DNA of 64,000 nucleotides from Notolepis coatsorum (lineage: Eukaryota > Chordata > Actinopteri > Aulopiformes > Paralepididae): the NCBI GenBank assembly GCA_963971535.1, contig OZ020592.1:51950213-52014212 (forward strand), written 5' to 3'. Position 1 is the stretch's first letter; every line of letters begins with the position of its first letter. Of this stretch, positions 46,428 to 58,020 are shown piece after piece. The notes under the pieces were generated by a model that did no database searches, was not told where the DNA came from, and was given only the letters and a program-made list of their open reading frames with translations. The position numbers were made by a program, and so were the translations under genes.

Positions 46428-47928
46428 TTGGGTGCGATTGCCTCGTTGGTAGTGTCAGGGTCTGATATCCCGACTCCACGAGACACCCTGCTCGCGCGGT
46501 TGGCGGGTTCAGGGTTGGCAACGCACAGCGGGTGGGACCGGGCCGCCTATCTACGGTTCCTGGCGGACCAGCGCCAAGTGGCGGCAGGTGCGCTTTGGGA
46601 TTATCATCACATATGGCTACAGCAGTGCCATATGTCGAGGTGGATGGAGCGAACGCTGAGGCGGGGACTTGTGTTGCAGTTTGCGCTACCCCACCCTCCG
46701 TTTTCAGGTTTGGTGCAGACCTTGTTGTCAGGGTCAGCAGCAGTGACAGCTCTGGCCGACGAGATCCAATCTCTGTTAGCGAAGCAAGCCATTGTCGTGG
46801 TCCCAAGGGAGGACGCGATGTGTGGCATTTACTCCCGGTATTTTCTGGTGCCCAAGAAATCGGGGGGTGTCAGACCTATTCTGGATCTGTCTGCGTTCAA
46901 TCGGCTGATTGTGACGAGGCGGTTCAGGATGTTGACCGTCAAACACCTGATAAGCTCCGTCAGAGTGGGAGACTGGTTCACCTCCATAGACCTGAAGGAT
47001 GCATACTTTCACATCCCGATCTTCCCTCCTCACAGGAAATTCCTTCGCTTCCTTTTTCAGGGTGTAGCGTACGAATACCAGAGGCTGCCGTTCGGCTATT
47101 CTCTGGCCCCCCGCACATTCACCAAGTGTGTAGAGACCGTGCTGGAGCCTCTACGTCGTCAGGGGATACGAGTTATTTTCTATCTCGACGACATTCTGCT
47201 CCTCAGCAGGAGGAGGTCGCCAGGTCTCATACCAGGCTGGTGGTGGAATTCCTCACCAGTCTGGGTTTTGCTGTGAACTGGAAGAAGAGTACTCCTCTTC
47301 CCAGTCAACAGGTGGAGTACTTGGGCTTGGTTCTAAGCTCAAGGCCCATGAGGGCAACCCTCTCGGAGTGGCGGCGAGTGGATATTCTCGACGCGCTCAG
47401 GGGGCTCCGTCCTGGCAGGACGGTTACGGCGCTGTCCGTGATGCGCCTACTCGGTATGATGGCATCTGCTCACTCTGTGGTCCCTCTTGGCCTCCTCTTC
47501 ATGAGGAGGATACAGAGGTGGTTTTCCAGTATGAAAATAGACCTGGTGAGAGGCAAGTGGAAACGACTGAAGGTTCCCATGTCAATACTGGGGGATCTCG
47601 ACCACTGGGAGAGGACTGGTACCCTCACAAGCGGGATCTCCATGGGAAGCAGGCCACACGTCACGGTCTTCACCGACGCCTCCCTCACGGGATGGGGGGG
47701 ACATGTCGGACCAACGCAGTAGGGGGCAGCTGGACGTGCCATGCTACCCGGTCTGCACTGCATATCAATGTGTTGGAATTGAAGGCGGTCCTTCTGGTCC
47801 TCAAGCGGCTCGGCCACCTGGTGGTGGGCGAGCACGTGTTGGTCAGGACGGACAAAACGACGACAGCGTCGTATATCAACAGACAGGGTGGAGTCACACG
47901 TGGTCCCGCCTGTACTGTGCGCTTTTAG
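46428..47928 (+). pseudogene. DIRS RT-RNase H, two frameshifts
   Basis: RT: YFLVPKKSGGVRPILDLSA, TSIDLKDAYFHIPIFPPHRK, LPFGYSLAPRTFTKCVE and VIFYLDDILLLS (catalytic YLDD near 47185). A frameshift near 47210-47225 moves to LVVEFLTSLGFAVNWKKS and the linker to RNase H TVFTDASLTGWGGH (near 47665-47700). A second frameshift in a G-run near 47695 leads to ALHINVLELKAVLLVLKRLG and VRTDKTTTASYINRQGG. The frame ends at 47928. Loss of the recombinase plus frameshifts make this copy inactive. Confidence 0.85.
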
Positions 47929-48083
47929 GGGTTTCTGGTTCCCTTTTTTTCGCACTTTGGTGGAGTTGACTACCTCCCCCCTTTCGCTAGGACGGGCGGG
48001 TGGACGGGACTCCCCTCCCCCCTGGTAGTAGGGCTTACGGGCCCTCAGGGGGTACACTTGTCGGGTCACGCGTCTGCTCTGCC

Positions 48084-48190
48084 CCATATCTCATTATGGC
48101 AAGAGCAAGACGCGATGACAGTATGATAATATAACGAAAGGTTATCCTATAACCTAGTTATATGAATACTGGCAGAGCGTCTTGCTCTAA
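48084..48190. other. DIRS internal complementary region (circle-junction template)
   Basis: tatctcattatggcaagagc to gataatataac (to 48135) is the reverse complement of the left element end; gaaaggttatcctataac to ggcagagcg (from 48136) is the reverse complement of the right end. The two are fused at 48135/48136. In DIRS-1 models this region templates completion and joining of the cDNA ends into a circle. Confidence 0.8.
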
Positions 48191-48828
48191 GCGCCCTGAG
48201 GTCCCTTGGTTGGGTTTTCAATGTTGGAAACTTTTTTTCCAGAGGAAGGTAGAGTATGACCATGTCCGGCGTCTTGTAGGAGGACGCCGGGGCGTGGCCT
48301 GGTTACGTGCATGGGTGCAAATTGTTTGTTCATGAGCACAGTAGGTGCTAGGAGATAAGAGTTATCTCATTATGGCAAGAGCGAGATGCTCTGCCAGTAT
48401 TCATATAACTAGGTTATAGGATAACCTTTCGATTTCACCGCACCAACCACATAAGAGAGTGGTTCAATATAAACCAACAATTCCTCAATGTATGTCTGCC
48501 ACCCTACTCACCTTTCCTCAACCCCATAGAGGAGTTCTTCTCATCATGGCGGTGGAAGGTGTATGACCGGCAACCGTATGGAAGAGAGAACCTCCTCAGG
48601 GCCATGGACCTGGCCTGTGATGATGTGGCTGTGGGGGCTTACCCAGGCTGGGTCCGGCATGCCAGAGCTTTCTTCCCCCGCTGCCTGGCAGGGGAAAACA
48701 TAGCCTGTGTTGTCGATGAGGTCCTGTGGCCTGACCCCGCCCGACGACGTGATGCACAGGTCCCTGCACAGGCCCCCGCACAGGCCCCTGCACAGGCCCC
48801 CCCACAGGCCCCTGCACAGACCCCATGA

Positions 48829-49395
48829 TTGCAGTCGTGTGACCTTGCACAATATACAGTACCTCTTTACATACAAGAATTTGTGACATGTTTTATTTTG
48901 TACTGTATTTCCCCTGTATGCTATTGCTCTCTTTTGAAATATTTGTTTTGGGAAAATCTCTGATGTCGAGAAAAATGGAATGGCAAAGTACAGTTTGTCA
49001 TCAATAAATGGGCTTCAATTCCCCCAAAAAGAATCTGTTACTTACTATTGATTACTATACAGATGTGATTACTATACAGATGATGGGGTATTTAGAACAT
49101 CACACCGAACATTGTGTTTTCAATTTGTATTGAAGTGTGTGATGGTCCCCAATAGTGTTTACATTTTTGCAAGCTGTGAGGACGATTTTGTTGTCAATGT
49201 TTGGTTTTGGCCATAGGAGCAACAGTTTTGTGGTGAAAGTTTGGGTTTTGTGGTGAAAGTTTGGGTTTTGGAGTGAGAGTTTGTTTTTGTGAATGCGAAT
49301 GCGAGTTTTTGTGGAGCTAGCTTGAGAAAAGTGTTTTGTGTTTAGAGTTTAGTGAAAACGGAGGGCAGTTTCCTGAAATGTGTCCTGACATTCGA
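48829..49395. other. 3' flank of the IS630-type transposase gene
   Basis: Contains a possible polyadenylation signal (aataaa near 49003) and tandem tggtgaaagtttgggttttg units (49230-49275). gtgttttgtgtttagagttt near 49330 is the inverse of words at 42930-43010 and probably belongs to the transposon end. Confidence 0.45.
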
Positions 49396-49615
49396 AAAAA
49401 ACTGTATTTTACAGATTACTTTTGTTTTTCTACTTTAAGTGTAAATGCCATACAAATACAGTAAATTACCTTTTATCAAAATATTAACCATTAAATATAG
49501 GTTGTAATCTGTAAATGTATTTGATTTTACTGTAATTTGACAGTAAGTATTTGACAACCGTTGCTGCCAAACATTTACAGTTTTTTTTACAGTCTTCTTT
49601 TTTACAGTGTATGAT
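49396..49615. mobile_element. small MITE with TTTACAGT-type ends (tentative)
   Basis: Starts near aaaactgtattttacag and ends in repeated tttacagt words (ttttttttacagtcttct, ttttttacagtgta). Such MITEs are common in fish genomes. No TSD defined. Confidence 0.4.
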
Positions 49616-49803
49616 ATAAATAAAGCAAATCCCATGTTTGCTTGAAGAGGAGTCTACCCAGAGCAGTGCTGACATACAGCGTACTGCTGCTCACCCTGAG
49701 GACACCCGCCTTCCCACGTGGCTCTTGTTGACACGACACCCTGCCTGAGAGATCAGAATCAGGGCACCATCACGTGTACAGTATGTGTGTGGCTGTGTGT
49801 AAG

Positions 49804-50024
<221 letters not shown>

Positions 50025-50162
50025 CTGGGAAGCCATGTTTTTGTGGTGGGAAATGAGAGAGGGAGGAGAAATATGAATATTGAAAATATTGTTTGAAGTG
50101 AGTGAGTCTGTGTGCATATGTGTGTGTGTGTATGCATGTGTGCATATGCAAGTGTGGTTGTG

Positions 50163-50272
<110 letters not shown>

Positions 50273-50427
50273 CTAGGAGATAGAGGGTATGTGATGTGTG
50301 TGCACTAGTATTTGTGTGCATGTGAGTGTGTGTTAGTGTGTATGTCTCTGTGTGAGAGAGTATATGTGTGTGTATTAAAATGCAAGTGTGGGGTGAGAGA
50401 GTACAGCCTGTGTGCATATAAGTGTCC

Positions 50428-51361
50428 ACTGACACATGCCTTCTCTATTTGAACGACCATATCAAACAAGAGGTGGACGCAGGCAAATACTGCAGCATGG
50501 TCATGCTGGACCAACAAAAGGCCTTCGACACTGTCAATCACTCCATTCTGATTGACAAGCTAAAAGCAATTGGTTTTGATAGTCTATCAGTGAGCTGGAT
50601 GCAATCCTACCTGGAGGGGAGAGAACAGATGGTGGAGGTAAACGGTACCCTATCCCCCACCCTCCCAGTGGGCTGTGGTGTTCCACAAGGAAGCATACTA
50701 GGGCCGCTACTGTTCCTAATTTATGCAAATGACATGTCGTCAGCTTGTGACTGCAACTTGTTCCTGTTCGCGGACGACTCAGCCCTGCTGGTCTCTGACA
50801 AGAACAAGTTACAGGGTGAACAAACCCTCAGCTCGGAACTAGGCAAAATCTGCACCTGGCTCGCTGACAACAAACTATCATTACACCTGGGTAAAACAGA
50901 GTCCATTCTCTTCGGTTCAAATAACAAACTCAGCAAGGCTGACGGCTTCTCAGTTACAGTGGGTGACAATATTGTCACAAGGAAAGATGAAATTACATAC
51001 CTAGGTTCCATCCTAGAGGCAAATCTTTCCTGTGACAAAATGGCATCCAATGTAATAAAAAAAAGTCAACCAACGAACTAGATTCTTGTACCGGATCTCC
51101 TCTCTGGTAAACAAGAATACCCTGAAGACTCTGGCAGGAGCACTCATTCAAGGGTACTACGACTATGCTTGAACCTCATGGTACCAAAGCACCTCAAAGG
51201 CGCTAAAAACAAAATTACAAACATCACAAAACAAACTGGTCAGACTACTGCTTGACCCTACTCCTAGAACCCACCTCACCCCTGCCCACTTTGACAACCT
51301 AGGATGGCTTAGAGTAGACGACAGAGTACAGCAACTTGCAATGGGCCTGGTCTACAAGATA
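50428..51361 (+). pseudogene. LINE reverse transcriptase, RT core to C-terminal region
   Basis: Encodes VMLDQQKAFDTVNHSILIDK (motif A), GCGVPQGSILGPLLFLIYAND (motif B, 21 residues with flanks), LFLFADDSALLVSD (catalytic FADD), LSLHLGKTESILFGS and ITYLGSILEANLS. After a frameshift in an A-run (51056-51064) it continues as FLYRISSLVNKNTLKTLAG, with one TGA in YYDYA.TSW, and NKLVRLLLDP to LGWLRVDDRVQQLAMGLVYK before the hAT. Motifs upstream of A are truncated. Confidence 0.8.
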
Positions 51362-51691
51362 CACTACACCAGTGGTTCTCAAACTTTTTACACCAAGTAC
51401 CACCTGAGAACGTAGCTGGCTCTCCTCCAAGTACCACCATATGGCCGGCGTTAAAATACAGTCTATTCAGCTATGCACAGTTCACGCAGGAGGCAAATGT
51501 ATTCCTGATACCATTATTTATTGTTAACTTTTGTCAGACACAGCCACACTGTACAAAGGGATAGCACTAGAACTAGCAAACGCTTCCACACAACTCATAC
51601 AATGCAAGGGGCATTGAGAACATAATAACTAACATTCTCACATAGCAAGTGAGAAAATTAAGAACAACTGTATTTCAGCAAATGTACTTAA

Positions 51692-52067
<376 letters not shown>

Positions 52068-52069
<2 letters not shown>

Positions 52070-52492
52070 TATTTTGTTACAAAAACTTAATTTCCTGCAT
52101 TCTGGTGCAGGAATTTTTGAATTTTTACTTTAAATGCCAGTGTTTGTGATGGCTGATGGGCATCACAAATTATTGTAAAAAAGAAAAGAAAACACATATT
52201 CAATACATTTTTGAATGTTTACCCTTTAAATGCCAGTTTGTGTGATGGCATCACAAATTATTGTTAAAAAAAACACAAAAAAGTAAATTTTTCTGGCGGG
52301 GGATTATTACAGGCTAGGCATGTGTCAATGATTAGCAGCAACACAGATTTTGATGGATTTTTTGTAATGTCAGATTTAACACCAACTCTTTTCAGAAAAG
52401 TGGGAGTACTTCATTTTTTATCTGACATTACAAAAAAATCTAAAAATAAATGGTTATGATCAGGGCTGAAGTTGAATTAAAGATTTATGACT
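52068..52492. other. left interior of the hAT element
   Basis: AT-rich, containing two diverged copies of a unit with tttaaatgccagtgtttgtg and gatggcatcacaaattattg (52130-52180 and 52220-52265), and an inverted pair of gtcagatt/tctgac words near 52370-52430. No coding region seen. Confidence 0.45.
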
Positions 52493-52974
52493 GTTTAGAC
52501 CAGGGGTGGGCAATTATTTTTCCCAGGGGGCCGAATGAGCAACTGAAAATATGTTGGAGGGCCGGGCCAAGCATTGTTTTGACCCCTGGTAAGAGTGTAT
52601 GTTATTATTTGGCAATTAAAAGGTGAGGTTAGCTTTCAAAAATATAATTTATTCAAATAGAATTTATTTCCAAAATGATAAACAAAATGTGAAACATTAA
52701 TAACAAAGGGCATTTTGAGTTCCATATACTATTGAAACAAGGATTTTCTTAGCTTTCTAAAGACATCACATCATCTTATAGCAAAAATAAACAAGACATG
52801 TCACTGAACTGTGTAAAGAAAAGTGTCCCAGTTTGTAGCCTTTTTTACTTTACATGCCTATATTAAACATGTCATGTTTTCAGAACTGTGCAAAAAAAGA
52901 AAAAAAAATATCAAGTGTCCCATTTCACTTGTTATATTTCCACATTTTAGTGTTCTTCAGTTCTTTTTTTTCAT

Positions 52975-53600
52975 TCAGTGTGAGAAATCCAGTCTCTGTT
53001 GAGCTTTAACAAGTCCATCAAAGTCAGGTTGCATGTCTGAGGTGGAGATGCGAAGCACAGCTGCCAGATGTTCATCAGTGAGAGAGGATCTGTACCTGGA
53101 CTTGGTAAACGTCATGACTGAGAATGTCTGTTCACATATGTAGGTGGATCCAAAGAGAACCAACATCTTCTGAGCAAGTCTCCTCATGTTTGGAAAGTTC
53201 TCCTCCTTGAGAGCAGAGTAGAACTCTAGCAGTGATGCTGACTTAAAGTGCTCTTTCAGTAGTGAATCAGACTGCAGGTCAATGAGTTCAAGCTGAACAA
53301 CTATCAACACTGCAGGTAAAGGGAGAGGAAACCAGCTGCATTTCATCCTCAACCTTTTTGAAATCTTGAAAACGCCTTGAAAATTCATCATGCAGTGCTC
53401 CCAACATGGATGAGTACCTGTGCCGGTGATCAGCTGATGGTTTGACTTCTTTCAGGGTTTTCATGTGTTTGAGATTGTTGCTGCCTAGTTGCCTTGAAAT
53501 TAATTGCAACTTTGTCATGAAGGCTTTCACATGGCTTATGCATTTCATGAGCAAAAATGCCCTTGCCCTGCAGTTGTGTGTTCAGTAGGGATGGGTACCG
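52975..53600 (-). pseudogene. hAT transposase C-terminal region, frameshifted
   Basis: The minus strand encodes LQGKGIFAHEMHKPCESL, FMTKLQLISRQLGSNN, SMLGALHDEFSRRFQDFKK, SLLEFYSALKEENFPNMRRL and MLVLFGSTYICEQTFSVMTF with NKSRYRSSLTDEHL-like sequence, then DFDGLVKAQQRLDFSH. This is the C-terminal part of a Charlie-like hAT transposase of the type domesticated in GTF2IRD2. Several frameshifts; the N-terminal zinc finger and first catalytic Asp are missing. Confidence 0.8.
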
Positions 53601-53900
53601 TTCACATTTGAACCGATACGGTACCGGTACCTGTGAATCGATACCGGTACCCAACGGTACCTTTTTTCTGTACTTTAGTCTCTAAAAATTTAATCTACCT
53701 ACCTCAGTTGTGAAAAAAAAAATCCAAACTTCAAATAACCACACTTTCGACCATTTTCGGCTTGCCCCGACTTCTTTGATGTTGAATCAAGTCAAATCCT
53801 AGGTAAGTGTATATTGTGCGTGTGAACGTTGACATGAAAAGAAAAAAGTAAAAAAAAATAATAATAATAATAATAATATTAAATTTTTTTTAAAATGTAT
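53587..53900. mobile_element. fragment of another hAT-type terminus
   Basis: tagggatgggtaccgttcac begins a stretch rich in ggtaccg/cggtacc palindromic words (to about 53665), typical of a hAT MITE end. No matching right end found; followed by A-rich sequence and (AAT)n near 53861-53878. Confidence 0.45.
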
Positions 53901-53979
53901 TATCATGTAATCTTTCGCGGGCCGGTCAGAATCATCCCTGCGGGCCGTACAATGCCCAGGTCTGGTTTAGACTGCATTA

Positions 53980-54908
53980 AGGCCTCTACATGCTACAGCA
54001 ACTTCAAAGCAACTTCAACACAACATCAGCGCGATTTCAACGAGGTTGTTTTAGAGGGTCTTGTAGACTGTGTTGCGAGGACGTTGCGTACATGTCTCTA
54101 ATCTGAACAACCGTTGCGTTGGTATTGCGTAGCAGTGATTGGTTGGTAGTGAATGGGGGCGGGGCTGTCATAGAATAATATTGGTCCCGCAGAGAATACC
54201 ATCCGCCATTGTTGTAGCCAGCAAGCTATGCTATCAATATTAGCTAAATAATTAGCGTCATAGCTGGCCTTTTTCTGAAAACCCAAGCACATATTGTTCC
54301 ATAGCATACGCCTTCAGTTGACCATGACAAATCCTCTCTTACCTTGACGATTAAAAAGCCTCCATAATTTAGTAAATAAAGCTGTAGCCAGCCAGCTAGC
54401 ATTGGTGCTATTCAAAATGCTATCCACATTAGCTACATAGCTAACCAACTAAATACAATGGTATCCTGAGGTAACGTTAATACAACGTTTGCTAGTCGAA
54501 ATGACTGGACACACACAGGGACAAGTTAAACATCAATCAATTAAATTATTCCAACAGGTAGTTTGAGCTGCATGTTTGAGCCGAGGTCTTTCTCTCCTCT
54601 CCTTTGGAAACTAATGTTACGTTAGCTCGAAAAGCACAGAAACGGGCAACAGAAGTTAAGCTGCTAGCAACAGACACTATAACACTTCCTGTCGGGGGAT
54701 TTCAAAATAAAAGAGCAACGTCTAAAAGCACCGGAAATACGTTTATTTTGTACATTATCTAACGTTAACACGAACCTAAACTAACTTTAGTTAAACTAAC
54801 TTTGCGCGTCGATTTTGCAGAAGCATAAAGGCAGAATGTCTGCAACACCGTTTCTTTGTCGATGTTGTGTTGCAGTTGCTTTGAAGTTTCTGTAGCATGC
54901 AGAGGCCT
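53980..54908. mobile_element. Harbinger-like MITE, TSD TTA
   Basis: Terminal inverted repeats of about 45 bases (starting AGGCCTCTACATGCTACAG; the other end complements it with a few mismatches), flanked by TTA at 53977-53979 and 54909-54911. A 3-base TTA/TAA target is characteristic of PIF/Harbinger. 929 bases, no transposase. Lies inside the hAT 51370-55120 and starts only 7 bases after the TSD of the nested hAT. Confidence 0.75.
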
Positions 54909-55128
54909 TTACTCTCTGTCACAGTGATCTCCTGGTTGTTCCCCACTTAGGTTATCTAACTATCGCGCCGCCGCAACCAGAAACACTGGCCTGGCCTGCT
55001 TCTAAGTTCAGTGGCCTGAAGATTTTATTTTTTTATTTTTTGCTTTTTTGGAAATGTTTTCAAGTAGCAGTACCACCAAGTACCACTAGTGGTACGCATA
55101 CCACAGTTTGAGAACCACTGCACTACAC

Positions 55129-55387
55129 GACTAAGGTACCCATGTACATGTCAAAATACTTCCCAAAGGTCAGTGAATACCACGACCACAACACCAGAGG
55201 GAGCTCCACAAATCATGTTAAACCCAGATTCGGCTCAAACAAAGGACTAAACACATTTTGCAATTATGCCACATCAATGTGGAACGCCCTACCCACAGCT
55301 GTAAAGGAATGTGAATCACTACCCACTTTTAAAACCACTCTCAAGGAGCACCTACGGGAGACTGCAATTAGAAACTGGCCCCTGTAA
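55129..55387 (+). pseudogene. LINE protein C-terminus after the hAT insertion
   Basis: Continues the RT protein: MYMSKYFPKVSEYHDHNTRG, PRFGSNKGLNTFCNYAT, MWNALPTAVKECESLPTFK, ending at TAA (55385-55387). The pattern YxTRG.S..L..P and WNALP near the end is typical of CR1/L2-group C-termini. Confidence 0.75.
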
Positions 55388-55998
55388 ATGTCCTAACCCA
55401 ACCCCCTCCAATGTACAGTAAATGTCCTAACCCAGTACCACACGAGACCCTCTTCTTGGGACCAAGTAAGGTTTTGTCGATAATCCAATGTACAGTTACC
55501 CCCCCCGCCTACCCATCCCATCCCATCCCCCCCCACCCTACCCCACCCACCCAACCACCTCTCCAATGTACAGTCCCCCCTCCCACCCCACCTACCCAAC
55601 CCCCCCCCCCCACCTCCTCCAATGTACAGTTTCTTCATCAAATGTATATACTTTTTTTTTTTTAAATATAAATATGGTATGTCATAAATGTATATGTAGA
55701 TGTAGCAGTAGGCGGGCCTACTGTCTATCTGTATGTCATGTATGTCATATAGGGCTGCAACTAACCATTATTTTGGTAGTCGACTAATCTGTCGATTATT
55801 TTTTTGATTAGTCGACTAATCTAACGATTATTTCTGTCACACCCTCCATCTCTGCTTCCTGTGGGCGCGGCTCCTTTTCCGGGCTCTTAGCAGACTTCTT
55901 AGCTTAACATAATAGACTGACAGTAAGTTTGGGGGAACTAATGGGATAACTGGGGTTGCAACAAAAGTGCAACTAGGGCTAAAAACACAATGAAATAA

Positions 55999-56151
<153 letters not shown>

Positions 56152-56194
56152 TATATCCTTCTTAGCAGACTTCTTAGCTTAACATCCCAGGGAA

Positions 56195-56380
56195 CTAATG
56201 GGATAACTGGGGATGTTGTTTGCTCCTGACAAGAGTCTCAAAGTCTGGGGTGATGGTAGACAAAGCAACTCTGAGGTCATGCTCAATGTCCAATATGTTC
56301 CTCTGCTTTGTCTTCAGCTGGACCAGAGCTGAGAAGCCACTTTCACAAAGATAGGTAGTGCAAAAATAAAAATGTATATA
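56195..56380 (-). pseudogene. hAT transposase C-terminal remnant
   Basis: The minus strand encodes TTYLCESGFSALVQLKTKQR, NILDIEHDLRVALSTITPDF and ETLVRSKQHPQLSH, the last about 60 residues of a Charlie-like hAT transposase (CESGFS..L motif). All other transposase parts are absent. Confidence 0.75.
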
Positions 56381-56625
56381 ATACGACGCATCGACGCGAA
56401 AATTCGGCGTCGACAAGTTTTTATGATCGACGTCGTCGATTATGTCGACTAATCATTGCAGCCCTAATGTCATATATGTTATGATGAATTGAAAATGGGG
56501 GACCCTGATGTAAACAAGACAAAAGTATTTCTCTTTTGAGTATATCCCCTTAACAATTGTGTGTATTGAGCTGTACTGTATTGTACCTATTCTGCAATCT
56601 GTTAATAACATTTTTCAATCAATTC

Positions 56626-56692
56626 AATTTCAGTGTGTGTATGTGTGTATGTCTCGAGAGAGTGTATGTATAGTATGTGTATATCTGTGTGC

Positions 56693-56732
<40 letters not shown>

Positions 56733-57954
56733 ATGTGCGTGTGTGTGACCTCTGTCACCCTACCTCCCACGCCTCCTGCATTGTGTTTAAAGAAATATGT
56801 GAATCATCTGACTCCTTTATAGCTGCTTGTCAGCCCTGCACACTATAGTACCCCCCCCCCCTCCTGGATGCCTGTCCAGCCATAGCGACTGGGTGGCTCC
56901 TGCTAGGCCTTGTTGAGATAGGGCGTGAGCCAAGGAACTCATGGCAAAGGCAGGCGACACCTCTGAGCAAACCCTCTCTCACCCCTCCTCTTCTTCTGCA
57001 ATGTTTGAGGATTGACACTAAAGCCCCAATCCGTGTTCTTCCTCGACCATATCAATATGGAGTATGTTCACATACATTCTTCAAGCATTGGAAGATGGAA
57101 AACACAATATTTAGATTAATTTCTTGGAACCCACAGTAATTCACAATATAGATTTGCTCCAGTGTTTGCAAACAGTACCAAATGTAAACACACAGCCACA
57201 AAGGCTACAGTAAAAAAATAAAATATTATAATAATATCTACCAACTAGAGAATAAAAATATGTCTCCATTCTTATTTCTTATTTTTGGGTGGTGGAGCTA
57301 ACCCATTTGTTTATGTTTGGATCACTGTGTTAACAGAATTTGGCTATAAGACGACAATAATGTGGTCAGGAGGCATGGTTTCTATCTTGAGCCTTAACTG
57401 GCGTGGTTTATCAGTGAGCTGTCTGTATTCAAACTCACACAATATCCTGTACCTTTAAGATAACAAAAAAAACATGTTTGGCTGTAATCCAAATGCTCCT
57501 CTATGGGGTCAGCCAAATGCTGTGACAATCCACTCTCTACAAACCATTGGTCAGGGCGGGTACACATTGTTAACCCTTTCTCTGCCACGCTTATATCTAT
57601 CCTTGTAGCCAGTCTGCCAGCTCTATTTGTCTATGGAGATGTTCACCTACTTTGCAGGACTATAACTTTTTAAATTGTATTGCTAAATTGACATTACTAT
57701 GGCCCATTCAACATCGATTAGCTATCGTTCAGGGTGTAGGAACGTTTTACTTTTTCATTCACACATTCATACAAAAATACGGTCTAGAGTATAAATATGT
57801 TTTTATCGTTTTCTGCAGTATTTCATAGGACGTGAGTTATAGCCATTTATGCATATATTAGATCATCAAATGCAGTTTGATAGCGATTGACGCCAGATTA
57901 AAAATTTCAATTGTACAAGGTCCTAAACGCCATGACCCATCATTTGCTGGTGAC

Positions 57955-57990
<36 letters not shown>

Positions 57991-58020
57991 CATTTATAAT
58001 GCAATGACCGACGTTAAATG
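56626..58020. other. no gene seen
   Basis: (GT)n near 56697-56731, a C-run near 56850, and a G-run of about 31 bases (57959-57989). No recognised gene. Confidence 0.45.

Larger units (their letters stand above)
44462..48430 (+). mobile_element. DIRS-like (tyrosine-recombinase type) retrotransposon, internally deleted
   Basis: Begins GTTATATTATCATACTG, ends GGATAACCTTTC. Inverted terminal repeats of about 180 bases lie at 44485-44670 and 48215-48393. An internal complementary region (48084-48190) joins the reverse complements of both outer ends. It encodes a Gag-like frame and RT/RNase H of DIRS type, but the recombinase and methyltransferase-like regions expected after RNase H are absent. 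No TSD, as expected for recombinase-mediated insertion. Confidence 0.85.
43280..48828 (+). pseudogene. IS630/Tc1-type DDE transposase gene, 3 exons, split by a DIRS element
   Basis: Exon 1 43280-43578 (an upstream in-frame ATG exists at 43244), exon 2 43739-44015, exon 3 44127-44461 continuing at 48431-48828. Introns 43579-43738 and 44016-44126 have GT...AG ends and restore one frame. Protein order: Gly/Arg-rich RGG-like N-terminus (about residues 15-50), helix-turn-helix region (IDHVIVHGMSMTEAGQRVQP, then LREIKERVI), DDE catalytic core with FLDEAGFNL, VIIWDNV and LPPYSPFLNPIEEFFS (about 35 residues between the second Asp and Glu), and a C-terminal PAQAPAQAP repeat. Without the DIRS insertion, which falls directly after WDNV, the frame would be open, so it was probably intact until then. 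Confidence 0.85.
52501..53964. mobile_element. nested hAT element, TSD GTTTAGAC
   Basis: Left end CAGGGGTGGGCAATT, right end AATGCCCAGGTCTG; GTTTAGAC at 52493-52500 and 53965-53972. The ends carry the gggccg/cgggcc words common in fish hAT elements. It carries a broken transposase 3' part and a fragment of another hAT-type terminus (tagggatgggtaccg at 53587). Younger than the hAT 51370-55120. Confidence 0.9.
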
